DNA of 64,000 nt, taken from Prorocentrum cordatum. Lineage: Eukaryota; Sar; Dinophyceae; Prorocentrales; Prorocentraceae. The DNA is taken from NCBI GenBank assembly GCA_963575745.1, contig CAUYUJ010009757.1, positions 99,501 through 163,500 on the forward strand, written 5' to 3'. Within the stretch, counting starts at the first letter, position 1, and every line of letters starts with the position of its first letter. Shown here in pieces: positions 11,637 through 20,725 of the stretch. The translations under genes were made by a program, and so were the position numbers. The notes below the pieces were generated by a model. It was not told the DNA's origin. It saw only the letters and a list, made by a program, of their open reading frames with translations, and made no database searches.

Positions 11637-12255
11637 CAGCGACACCGACGCCGACGACGACAGCGACAACGACGACTACGACGACGCCGACGACGACTAC
11701 GACTTCGACGACGACGACCACGCCGACGCCGACGCCGACGACGACGACGCCGACGCCGACGACGACGATGACAACGCTGACGACGACGACGACGCCGACG
11801 ACGCCGACGACGACGACGGCGACGATGCCGACGACGACGACGAACACGACAACGACGACGACGTCGCCAACGAAGACGACGACGACGAGGGAGGATGGAG
11901 GACGACGACGGCGACAACGACGACAACGACGAGGGAGGAGGGAGGACGGCAACGACGCGAACGACGAAGGAGGAAGGACGGCGACACCGACGACGACAAC
12001 GACGAGGGAGGGAAAATGACGACGACGACGACGACGACGGCGACGAAATAGGAGGGACGACGACATGACGCCAACGACGGACGACGACGACGACGACGAG
12101 AAAGGAGGAAGGACGACCACGGCAATCACGACGACGGGAACAACGACGACGCCAAAGAGGACGACGACGACGGCGACGAGGAAAGACAGAGGACGACGAC
12201 GGCGACGGCGACGACGAGGGAGGGAGGACGGCGACAACGACGACGACGCAAGAGC
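11637..12255. repeat. (GAC)n-rich tract, array unit 1, copy 1
   Basis: About 600 bases are built from GAC/GCC/AAC/GAG triplets. On the plus strand one frame is poly-Asp-like (LGSDTDADDDSDNDD), another poly-Thr, and the minus strand gives poly-Val/Ser/Arg. The long ORFs here are products of the trinucleotide repeat. The same tract lies at 34574-35188. Confidence 0.9.
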
Positions 12256-12979
12256 GCGCGCGCACGGTACTGTTGAACATGTGTATTGCGGAACCTTGTG
12301 TTTTTGTATGTTTCTTGGACACTCGATTTTGAAGTCCGTCCGAAACCGAAGGTTGAAGGATTTCCGCATGCGCGCGCGACGACGCGCGCGCAGGAAGCCC
12401 GTGTGGTAGTATTTTCTGACAGTATTGAAGAACCGATGGTTTTCTTAAGTTAAGATTTCGCAAGAGCGCGCGCGTAAGCTTTTTTAGGGAATCCGTGTTG
12501 CGAAACCATGTGTTTTGGTATGTCGTTTGGAAACTCGATGTTGAAATCCTTCCGAAACCAAAGGTGCTTGAAGTATTCCGGCATGCGCGCGCGACGACGC
12601 GCGCGCGTGCACTTCGTCTCATTTTTTGCAGAGGACTTCTTCGAAACCCCTGATTTTTGATAAACGAATGTGCGCGCATAGTTTTTTCCAAGGGAGCCGA
12701 AGGGGGGTAGATACCAGCTTGGCTGGGATAGCTATGATATCAGAGTTAGGATGGACGATGGGGCAGGACCATGTGTAACTAGCCATACGAAAAAGGGGGT
12801 CTTCAAGTCCGGGGGAAGATGGTAGAACCGATCTTTTTTTTGAAACGAGAACTTATGTAATGCAATCAATCACTTGCTCAACTTGCAGCTGCCCTCTCCA
12901 CTGCTCGCTCAAACATCCCACCCTCCCACCCGCAATTTGGTCGCAAGACCTCTGAAGACCGTGACGGTAGATACCGCAT

Positions 12980-13582
12980 GGCACTTGGCAGCGACACTAG
13001 CGCCAAAGACGGCAGCGACAACGACGCCGACGACGACGCCGACACCGACTACGACGACACCGACAACGTCTCCAACGACTTCGACGATGACGACAACGAC
13101 GACGACGACGAAGACGACGACGACGACACCGACGACGACGACGACGCCGACGACGACGATGACGACGATGACAACGCCGACGACGACGATGACGACGATG
13201 ACAACGCTGACGACGACGATGACGACGACGACGTCGCCAACGAAGACGACGACGAGGGGGGAGGGAGGACGACGACGGCGACAACGACGACAACGACGAG
13301 GGAAGAGGGAGGACGGCAAAGACGCGAACGGCGACGAAGCAGGGAGGACGGCGACGCCGACGACGACAACGACGAGGGAGGAGGGAGGGCGGCGACAACG
13401 ACGATGACGACGAACTAGGAAGGATGACGACGAGACGCCGACGACGGACCACGACGACGACGAGGGAGGAGGAAGGACGACCACGGCGACAACGACGACG
13501 GAAACGACGACGACGCCAAAGAGGACGACGACGACGGCGACGAAGAAAGACAGAGGACGACGACGGCGTCGACGACGCAAGA
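12980..13582. repeat. (GAC)n-rich tract, array unit 2, copy 1
   Basis: A second triplet tract with the same start (GCACTTGGCAGCGACAC) as unit 1. Its poly-Asp plus frame begins ALGSDTSAKDGSDND and contains NVSNDFDDDD. Counterpart at 35920-36520. Confidence 0.9.
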
Positions 13583-15462
13583 GCGCGCGCGCACGCTTTT
13601 GCTAAACATCTGTGTTGCAAAACCTTTTGTTTTTGTATGTTTTTTGGGCAGTCGATTTTGAAATCCTTCCGAAACCAAGGTTTGTGAAGGATTTTGGCAT
13701 GCGCGCGCGACGGCGCGCGCGCGTGCACTTCGTCACTTTTTTGGCGAAAGGGTTCTCTCGACGGCACGCGCGCAGCGGCGTTCGAAAAGGTTTCGACATC
13801 CACGCGCGCGAACACCGTTTGAACATCCAGAACAAGTTTTTTTTTCCCCCTAAGATTTCGCCAAAACGCACGCGTAAGCTTTTTTAGGCAGTCGGTGTTG
13901 CGAAACCATGTGTTTTGGCATGTTTTTGATATTTTTGGGGGGCTCGATTTTGAAATCCTTCCGAAACCATGTGTTTTTGAATGATTCCAGCATGCGCGCG
14001 CGAGGGCGCGGGTTCTTGAAACTTTCTGGAATTCGATAAATGAGTGCGCGCGTGTAATATGTTTTGCTACGGATGGCGGGGGGGTGGGGGGGCGATACCT
14101 GTCCCCCTGGGATAGTGTACGTTCATATTTCGGATGGACGATTGGGGCAACATCCTATGTGTTTTGCATCGGTTCCCGGGGGGTCTATAAACCCGGGGGG
14201 TGTGGGTGGTGGAACATTTTTTGTTTTGAAAAGATAAATTGCGCGGCGCAATGTGGCACAATTGGTTTTAACAAACGAATGGACACATCCCCTGCTCCAC
14301 CACACCCACCCACCCGCAACTTAGCTTGAAACATTCACGCGGTGGCCATTGCGATGCATGCTTGGCATTGGCTGGTGCATCTCTGCGGCCGCGCCGCCCC
14401 TAGCGCGCGCGCAGCGGCCAGCTAGTTTGGCGCCGTCGACACGGCCGCGGCGGCGCTGAGCGCTGGGCGCATCCTTGCGGGCGCACTGCGGGTCGGCGAC
14501 TTGCGCGGGCGCGGTACCATGACAACGCCGACATCGGTAGACGCGATGACGATAGTGGCGATGCTGGTGACGGTGTTCGCACCGACGAAAGCGCGGCCAG
14601 TGCGGGCGCAGATGCTGATAAAGCCGACGACGACGACGGCGTCCTCGCGTCGGCGATGAAGGTTTCGGAAAGAGTTCGACGCGCGCGCGGCCGACGCGCA
14701 AGCGGCCTGCGTGGTATTCTTTGACGCGGATCGTGCCCCCCCCCAGCACGCGCGCAAGTGCGCGCGAATGGTGGCGGCATGCAGCGCCAGAGGCCCACTA
14801 GGTAGAATGTCATGGACATGTTGAAACCCTATGATTGTCGTAAGAATCCGCAAAAGCGCGCAAGTTGTATTAGACAACTGACGTTGCGAAGCCATGTTGT
14901 TTGCACGTGGTTTGCACAGTAGGTTTAGACATCGTTGCGAGACCGAAGGCATTGGAAGGATTCCGGCATGCGCGCGCGACGACGCGCGCGCACTTCGCCC
15001 CATTTGTTGCAAAGGAGTCTCGCGACGGCACGCGCGCGAGGGCGTTCGAACCATTTTGACTTGCGCGCGCGCGCGAAGCCCGTTTGGTAGAATGTTTTCT
15101 GAAACTGCTGAACAAAAACAGGTTCTTTCCTGGGGAATCCGCGAGAACACGCGCATGGTTGTATTGGAAATCCGCATTGCGAGGCCCTGTTGTGTTTTTG
15201 TATGTTTTTGGACACTCGATTTTGACATCCTTACGACATCGAAGGTGTTTGAAGGATTTCGGCATGCGCGCGCGACGACGCGCGCGTGCGCTTCATCAAT
15301 TTTTGTTGCAAAAAGATCTTGAACACTTTAGACTTTTGAGCAGCGGGCGTGCGTGCATCACGTTTTTTGCATCGGATGGCGGGGGAGTCGAAGCCGACTG
15401 GGCTGGGATGAATGAGTTTATATCTAGAACGGGAGATGGGGCATAATCATCTGTAAGCTGCA

Positions 15463-16152
15463 ATGCAAAACGATGCACCGATAAAGCCGGTGGGTGGAGA
15501 GTCGATTCCATTGTTACGTGCGGCGACCTTTGGAATGCAATCTACGCGGTGCAAGCAACGCGGTGCAATCAATGTGGTGCAGTTGATGTCTGTTCGCAAT
15601 GAGTTGTCCACTCCGCTGCCCCCGCAAACATCCAACCCACCCACCCGCAACTTTGATCGCAAACCTCATGCGGCGGCGATTGCGATGGGCGCTTGGCGCT
15701 GGCTGGTGCATCTCTGCGGCTGCGCCAACCCGCGCGCGCGCAGCGGCCAGGTAGGTTGGCGCGACCGACGCGGCTGCGGCGGCGCTGACCGCTCGGCGCA
15801 TCCAGGCGGGCGGGTGCGGTATCATGGAAACGTCGATAATTCTAAACACGATGCTTTTGACAGTAGCGATATAAGTGGCAATGCTGCCAGCGACGACGGC
15901 GCGGCCAGTGACGGCGCCGATGCCGATCACGCCGACGACGATGACGGCGTCTTCGCGTCAGTGATGAAGGTTTTAAAGGGAATTCGAAATGCGCGCGCGG
16001 CAGACGCGCGAAAGTGGCTCGCATGGTATTGTTTGACGCGGGTCGTACCGCCCCAGCACGCGCGCAAGGGCATTCAACCGATTTTGACATGCGCGCGCGC
16101 GAAGCCCGTTTGGCAACAATTTCCGATACTGTTGAAAAAAACAATGGTTTAG
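15463..16152 (+). CDS. Recurring acidic reading frame, array unit (copy 1)
   Basis: This 229-residue plus frame has a basic N-terminal part (WRWLVHLCGCANPRARSGQ, GWRDRRGCGGADRSAHP). RYHGNVDNSKHD, an acidic segment (DDGAASDGADADHADDDDG) and VFASVMKVLKGIRNARAAD follow. Homologous frames with the same landmarks can be read in other units (near 14500, 41720-41950, 42780-42920 and 44180-44380) despite heavy divergence. That points to descent from one coding sequence. The (GAC)n tracts of other units start with the similar LGSDTDADD and may be expanded versions. Function unknown; expression unproven; several units are frameshifted. Confidence 0.3.
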   Translation: MQNDAPIKPVGGESIPLLRAATFGMQSTRCKQRGAINVVQLMSVRNELSTPLPPQTSNPPTRNFDRKPHAAAIAMGAWRWLVHLCGCANPRARSGQVGWRDRRGCGGADRSAHPGGRVRYHGNVDNSKHDAFDSSDISGNAASDDGAASDGADADHADDDDGVFASVMKVLKGIRNARAADARKWLAWYCLTRVVPPQHARKGIQPILTCARAKPVWQQFPILLKKTMV

Positions 16153-16266
16153 TTAAGAATTTGCAACAACGCGCGCGTTTTTGTTGAAGTCCGTGTTGCG
16201 ATACCCCTTTGTGCTTGTATGTTTTTTTTGGAACTCGATCTCGAAGCCCCCCCGAAACCAATTTTT

Positions 16267-16269
16267 TCA

Positions 16270-16317
<48 letters not shown>

Positions 16318-16371
16318 GCGAGAGAGAGAGAGAGGGAAAGAGAGCGAGATAGAGAGAGAGAGAGAGAGAGG
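16267..16371. repeat. (GA)n microsatellite, copy 1
   Basis: About 100 bases of AG/GA repeats with occasional interruptions inside an array module. The counterpart at 39213-39421 is about twice as long. Confidence 0.95.
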
Positions 16372-17065
16372 ATTTCGGCACGCGCGCGTGACGACGCGCG
16401 CGCACTTCATGCTGTTTTTGCAAAAGGATTCTCGAGACGGCACGCGCGCGAGGGCGCTCGAGCGAATTCGACATGCGCGCGCGAAGCCCGTTTGGTAGCT
16501 GTTCCTGAAAATCTTGGAAAACTAACTGTTCTTCTGGTTCCGCAAGAGCGCGCGCATGTTTTTTGTTGAAAATCAGTGTTGCGAAACCCTGTGTGTTATA
16601 TATAATATAATACTATATATATACATAGATTGGACACTCGATTTTGAAATCCTTCCAAAACCGAGGGTGTGTGAACATGATTCTGGCATGCGCGCGCGAA
16701 GGCGCGCGCGCGTGCACTTCGTCACATCCTCTGCAAGGGGATCTTGGAAACGAGTGTGCGCGCGTAAAATTTGTTTGGAAGGGAAACGAGGGGGGGTCGA
16801 TGCCGGCCTAGCTGGGATAATCTGAATTCGCAGGTAGGATGGACATTGGGCTAGAACCCTATGTGTTTTGCATCGGTGCGCCGAGGGTCTTCAACCCCCG
16901 GGGTGGGATGGTGGTAGAACATTTTTGTTAGAAAAAACCAAAAAGGAAAGATAGTCAATCAATCACATGCTCAACTTGAAGCTGTCCTCGCCGCTGCTCG
17001 CGCAAAAATGCCACCAACCCACCCGCAACTTGGTCGCAATACCTCTTTAGACCGTGGCGGCAGGT

Positions 17066-17350
17066 GACCGTGAATGCGGGAGCTGTCGCACAGAGGAGTC
17101 AAACGGTCAAAATGAATTCAGCGTCGTGTTGAGAAACACGAATTATTACATACAAATTCTGCACTGGGTTACTCCCTCGGCAAGGCTCCTAAGGAGCGTG
17201 CCTCGGATTTCACCAAGATGTATATAAGAAGCCACTTGTCGTAATTAGTATAGTGGCTAAATTTTGCGCGTGCATCTACTGCTCGAGGCGAACTCTTCAA
17301 CAATAAAAAGTTCAAGCAAACTCGAGCTGTGGGCCTTGCGGCCGACGTTG
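17066..17350. other. Non-coding end of segment B next to the duplication junction
   Basis: This stretch is AT-richer than its neighbours. It starts abruptly where copy 1 and copy 2 diverge (after the shared AGGT at 17062-17065). It contains TATATAAG (17220-17227) and AATAAA (17302-17307) on the plus strand, neither supported by a nearby gene. No LTR ends (TG...CA with a second copy elsewhere in the window) were found. Confidence 0.5.
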
Positions 17351-18028
17351 CTAGGTATTGCCACGCATGTAGAACTCACTGGCCCAAACACGATGGCCGT
17401 CGATTCCAATAAAGCTCGTCATGTACGCTGCCCAAGTCGTCCTTGGGTGCCAGTTGCGGAATCGAGGATTGCACAGCAGGTCGCGGATGTATACGAACTC
17501 ATCGCTGTTCTCCGCGATGTACATACAGCACTCGTTGTGGTAGCTCCAATACCTTGGGCCCCACTGGCTGCCCTCGAGGTGCTGGCGCCACCGCGCCGCG
17601 TAGTCGTCGGCGGCGCGCGCCCGCTTGGCCCGCGGGGGCGTCACCGGTGCACGGGCGCCAGCGCTGCTGTCGGCTGGCTGCCAGCCGCTCGGCTGTGGGG
17701 CGGCAGCGGCGTTGCCGCGCCGCCCGACGGGCATCGCTGCCAGCGCGCCAGGGGCGCGGCTTCCAGCAGCATCGCCGCGGGCAGCGCGAGGCGGCGGCAC
17801 CATGGCATCATGTGTGTGTAATAGGTGTATGTGTGGGGGTGGTATCAGGATCGGCTCCAACCCCTGAACCCTTCCCCCCATGGCCAGTTGATCCCAGGGC
17901 AGGTCCGACAGAGGCGGCTTTGGCAAGGGTGCGGCGCGTGGTTTTGTCATAAGTGCCGTCCCCACGGGGAGCGGCAATCGTGACGAGACCGCGCTCCTGC
18001 CTGGTGCCTCTGTCCATTCTACCCTCAT
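17351..18028 (-). CDS. post-pol ORF 9, C-terminal end of the chain
   Basis: This 225-residue frame has a ~130-residue Pro/Ala-rich linker, then a compact end: ADDYAARWRQHLEGSQWGPRYW, SYHNECCMYIAENSDEFVYIRD, NPRFRNWHPRTTWAAYMTSF, ending FYMRGNT. It is the last ORF before the junction with the copy 1 array. The overlap and frame change with 17808-18380 match the pattern in the rest of the post-pol chain. Function unknown. Confidence 0.4.
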   Translation of the reverse strand: MRVEWTEAPGRSAVSSRLPLPVGTALMTKPRAAPLPKPPLSDLPWDQLAMGGRVQGLEPILIPPPHIHLLHTHDAMVPPPRAARGDAAGSRAPGALAAMPVGRRGNAAAAPQPSGWQPADSSAGARAPVTPPRAKRARAADDYAARWRQHLEGSQWGPRYWSYHNECCMYIAENSDEFVYIRDLLCNPRFRNWHPRTTWAAYMTSFIGIDGHRVWASEFYMRGNT

Positions 18029-18380
18029 TCAACCACCAATTCCTGCGACCGGCGAGTCCAAGTGTTTGGCTGCGGTAGTGGATGCTGCAAGCCTCCCACA
18101 TGTCCTCAACGGTCCAAGGCACTTGACCGATATGGTGGAATCGGGAATCATTGAAGTAACGCTGAATGACGTTGCGGAAAGGGTGGTGCAATGGGCGGTC
18201 GTCATCGGGTTCGCCCATGAGCCTGCATTCGCTTGCAGGTGGGGAACCCGCTTCGCACCACCTGTTGTACGTCTCCTCAGCCTTTTTCGCCATCTGCCTC
18301 AATCTGTTACGCTGCGTAGCGATTGCCGAACGCTGTCCCGTGAAGTAGATCCTCGTGCCGTCGGAGATGAGGCGGGCCAC
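17808..18380 (-). CDS. post-pol ORF 8, unknown function
   Basis: This 190-residue frame has a basic, well-composed N-terminal part: ARLISDGTRIYFTGQRSAIATQ, RLRQMAKKAEETYNRWCEAG, HHPFRNVIQRYFNDSRFHHIGQVPW, DMWEACSIHYRSQTLG. The tail is Gly/Thr-rich and probably noncoding, because a better frame (17351-18028) overlaps it. Aromatic- and Trp-rich sequence like this is rarely produced by chance in this GC-rich context. No family recognised. Confidence 0.4.
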   Translation of the reverse strand: MARLISDGTRIYFTGQRSAIATQRNRLRQMAKKAEETYNRWCEAGSPPASECRLMGEPDDDRPLHHPFRNVIQRYFNDSRFHHIGQVPWTVEDMWEACSIHYRSQTLGLAGRRNWWLNEGRMDRGTRQERGLVTIAAPRGDGTYDKTTRRTLAKAASVGPALGSTGHGGKGSGVGADPDTTPTHTPITHT

Positions 18381-18639
18381 TTCGTTGTGGGACAGGTTGT
18401 TCCTGATCCACTGGTTGAGCTCCTGCAGGTACGCCAGGTCGGTAGCCTCAGCGCCACCCTGTCCTGTGGCACCTACAGAGGTGCTGTATTGCCAACATAT
18501 GTCACATAGAGTGTCATCGTCAGTAACAACTCCCAGAGACAGGAAACGACTGCAGTTCGTACATCGAGGGATATCACGCTGGAGGTCCTCGGGGACTCCG
18601 GACGAAGCCAGATCCCCAAGGCTGCCCCAGCGGGTGTTG

Positions 18640-19152
18640 TCACCGGCTCCTGAAGCAAGGGAATGGATGACCTAGCTGGTTCATTGCCACGCGATTGAGC
18701 TCTGCGTTGGCTCGGGAAGCGACCGATCGTCCGATTCCCTCGATCTCGGTCAGCGATAAGCGATCGCCAGGCAATCCAATGTACGCAGTGGATCCGATAT
18801 CCGTGACGTCTAGGTGACCGCAGGTTCTGGCCAAGTCCGCACGGATAGTTGCGGCCTCGGCCTGCAGGGTAGTCTCATTGTCGCCCTCATTGCGGTCAAT
18901 ATTCTTCCGATCTGCCAGGACCTGCATCATCGTTTCTTGATCTGGTGCCGCCGAGGCAATACTGCCTGGGTCCCGTGGTATCTCAACTGGAGCATATTGA
19001 GTGGCAGCGCCTGGATTATCCTGGCCAGGCGCAGCAGGTGTTGCCACCGGCTCCCATGCGGGGAAACCTGGGGGTCCATGCTTCTTCTCACATTCTGTGA
19101 AGAATGATCGAAGCGCTATGAGGGCTGGATGATGAATATGAAATATAAACAT
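18640..19152 (-). CDS. post-pol ORF 7, unknown function
   Basis: This 170-residue frame begins within the end of the previous ORF (SFFTECEKKHGPPGFPAW). It contains a dispersed motif read EPVATPAAPG, then a helical block (ETTLQAEAATIRADLARTCGHLDVTDIG, LSLTEIEGIGRSVASRANAELNR). It stops exactly inside another copy of the motif at 18630-18653, where the usual TGG reads TGA. Function unknown. Confidence 0.4.
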   Translation of the reverse strand: MFIFHIHHPALIALRSFFTECEKKHGPPGFPAWEPVATPAAPGQDNPGAATQYAPVEIPRDPGSIASAAPDQETMMQVLADRKNIDRNEGDNETTLQAEAATIRADLARTCGHLDVTDIGSTAYIGLPGDRLSLTEIEGIGRSVASRANAELNRVAMNQLGHPFPCFRSR

Positions 19153-20119
19153 TGGCGAATTGGTTCAACTCCTGTATGCCCTCCACCAGGAAGTTCTGGT
19201 AGACCTTAGAGATCCATTGGAAGATCCCTGTGGTGGTACCAAGCACGGACTCAGGGTCGAGAAATCGCAACATCTTCTTGAAGAAGTGCCCTGCGCTGCA
19301 TATGGGAAGATCCCGTGCCCAGGTATGGGTATGGTTGTAATGTATCTTGTATATCTCTGACTCGGTCCCAAATCGAAGCTGGAATCTCAAATATGATTCG
19401 ATATTGTCTTGTCTGTGCAGGTTGGGACCGCCATGTACCTCGATTGCCTGGTTTATTTGGAACATCGATGACTCTATCAGCGGTGCTGATGTCCAGTAAT
19501 ATACCATATGGTTGTCCGATTCTTTTATCCAGTTGTTAATATATTGTGGGTGATAGTCCTTTTCTGTAATAATATGCTCTGGCGGATCAATGATGCTCTC
19601 GAAGATGGAGGTACCAGATTTCTGATCTGCCTGAATCTCGGCTGTCATCTCAGCCTCCATGGCGTCGTTGGCGGCCTCTTGTTCACTCACTACCACCTCG
19701 GAAACGTCAACGACAATGGTTGAGTGCTCGGCGGTGGTGTGCGCCACATGTTGCCGATTGCCGTCGTCGACTTCCATGGGATCTTCAGCGGGTGTTGCCG
19801 CCGGCTCCTGGTCGGATCCTGGGGTCCGAGGAGCGGTGTGGCTGGGTGGCGCGCGTGGGATACGCACTCGCTGAATAGACGGAACTCCGAAGTATGGTAG
19901 CTCGCGTGATTGCGCATGCTCCCCAATCTGGGCGCTGCATGATGAGGGTCCCCTAATCGCTACCTCCATGTGGGCATCGTCAATTTTGTCAGTACGTACT
20001 GGCATAGCGTAAACGATGCCCTTGAGGGGTAGGTTTTTGTTACAATACCAGATGTTTACCCATCGTAAACCGTAGTTGGGTATAGGTACCTGTACCGCAA
20101 AAAAACTTATCAAATACAC
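19088..20119 (-). CDS. post-pol ORF 6, unknown function
   Basis: This 343-residue frame opens with YGLRWVNIWYCNKNLPLKG, IVYAMPVRTDKIDDAHMEVAIRG. A linker holds one dispersed motif (DQEPAATPAEDP), and an acidic helix follows (SEQEAANDAMEAEMTAEIQ). The globular C-terminal part contains ITEKDYHPQYINNWIKES, NHMVYYWTSAPLIE, ESYLRFQLRFGTESEIYK and HFFKKMLRFLDPES. The composition is normal and not repeat-driven, so it is likely coding. I recognise no domain. It follows the KptA-like ORF in the same orientation. Confidence 0.45.
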   Translation of the reverse strand: MYLISFFAVQVPIPNYGLRWVNIWYCNKNLPLKGIVYAMPVRTDKIDDAHMEVAIRGPSSCSAQIGEHAQSRELPYFGVPSIQRVRIPRAPPSHTAPRTPGSDQEPAATPAEDPMEVDDGNRQHVAHTTAEHSTIVVDVSEVVVSEQEAANDAMEAEMTAEIQADQKSGTSIFESIIDPPEHIITEKDYHPQYINNWIKESDNHMVYYWTSAPLIESSMFQINQAIEVHGGPNLHRQDNIESYLRFQLRFGTESEIYKIHYNHTHTWARDLPICSAGHFFKKMLRFLDPESVLGTTTGIFQWISKVYQNFLVEGIQELNQFANVYISYSSSSPHSASIILHRM

Positions 20120-20155
20120 CGAAATGTATGACGGGGCCGTAGATATGGCCCTTGT

Positions 20156-20725
20156 TCATGCGGGCTCTGGTGTTGTAGTCGCCCTTGGGGTAGTGGTTAT
20201 CATAATGGTAGCAGTTGATCCGACCCCATTTTTGACGAGGATAAAGTCTCCGACACGAACGCCGTTGAAGATAGGGCGTCGGCCCCAATCTCTCTGTGTG
20301 AGTTCTGCAGTGATGGGCCTAAGGGCCGCCCTGCAGCACGACATTGCGATTAACCAATTCTTGTCCTGGTCGTTGTGTGCGCTCCTGCCAACCATGGCAC
20401 GGATAATGGCCTCCTCGTCAAAGGTGTCGGGGTCGGCAATCTCATCTGCTGAATGAATGAGCGCTGCTGTCGCTGCGGCAAGGCCGGCAGGGGTCGCCCC
20501 CGGCGGGGGAGCAATGGGTTGCTGTGCCGATGACGCAGAAGCGGACTCAGAACCACTGATCTTGGCTGTCTGTATCTGCTGCAGAGGCTGTGGCGAGTAA
20601 GCCGCAGTATAAGCCTTTGCAGCGTGCATTGCCGCCGGCGCAGGTTGGTATGCGCCAGACGGCGATGGTGGAGCAATCCCAGGAGGATCGGCGATCATGT
20701 CGGCCTCCAACTCCTGGGCAACTTG
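20156..20725 (-). CDS. post-pol ORF 5, unknown function
   Basis: This directly continues the KptA-like frame after the single TAA at 20726 (the next codons are QVAQELEADM). It has a Pro/Ala/Ser-rich linker, including PPGATPAGLAAATAAL near a degenerate dispersed motif, then a compact C-terminal block: DEIADPDTFDEEAIIRAMVGR, KNWLIAMSCCRAAL, GRRPIFNGVRVGDFILVKN. The DFILVKN segment looks like a small beta-rich module. Whether the TAA is a lesion or a true end of the upstream protein cannot be decided here. Confidence 0.4.
   Translation of the reverse strand, partial: QVAQELEADMIADPPGIAPPSPSGAYQPAPAAMHAAKAYTAAYSPQPLQQIQTAKISGSESASASSAQQPIAPPPGATPAGLAAATAALIHSADEIADPDTFDEEAIIRAMVGRSAHNDQDKNWLIAMSCCRAALRPITAELTQRDWGRRPIFNGVRVGDFILVKNGVGSTATIMITTTPRATTTPEPA

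Larger units (their letters stand above)
1..17065. repeat. Large tandem duplication, copy 1 (left end outside window)
   Basis: Position 1 matches 22962, and the match runs colinearly with only small indels and scattered substitutions to 17065/40134. Beyond that, copy 1 continues into segment B and copy 2 into more array sequence. The offset drifts from 22961 at the left end to about 22940 in the array, so indels are few. The copy contains a broken copia-type retroelement (minus strand) and five units of a 1.35-kb array. Because segment B runs straight into 22962, the repeat unit is B plus this segment, and the B belonging to copy 1 must lie left of the window. Confidence 0.95.
11490..17065. 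repeat. ~1.35-kb tandem-repeat array, copy 1 (five units)
   Basis: The signature ACCCGCAA recurs at 11577, 12928, 14312, 15643 and 17021, a regular spacing of 1331-1384 bases. Each unit has a short conserved start (CTGCTCGCGCAAACATCCC), then either a (GAC)n tract or an acidic reading frame. After that come several modules with alternating-CG near-palindromes (CATGCGCGCGCGACGACG), the phrase CTCGATTTTGAAATCCTTCC, and a G-rich block ending in GGTAGAAC. The array abuts the 5' side of the gag-like region. The fifth unit is truncated at the junction with segment B. Confidence 0.85.

Noticed and set aside
11489-12691. 400-residue minus ORF and overlapping plus ORFs over the GAC tract
   Set aside because: Products are poly-Arg/Val/Ser or poly-Thr; they arise because a trinucleotide repeat leaves all frames open.
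17066-17350. Possible LTR at the end of segment B (TATA-like and AATAAA words)
   Set aside because: No second copy of the sequence was found upstream of gag, and no TG...CA ends or target-site duplication could be defined.
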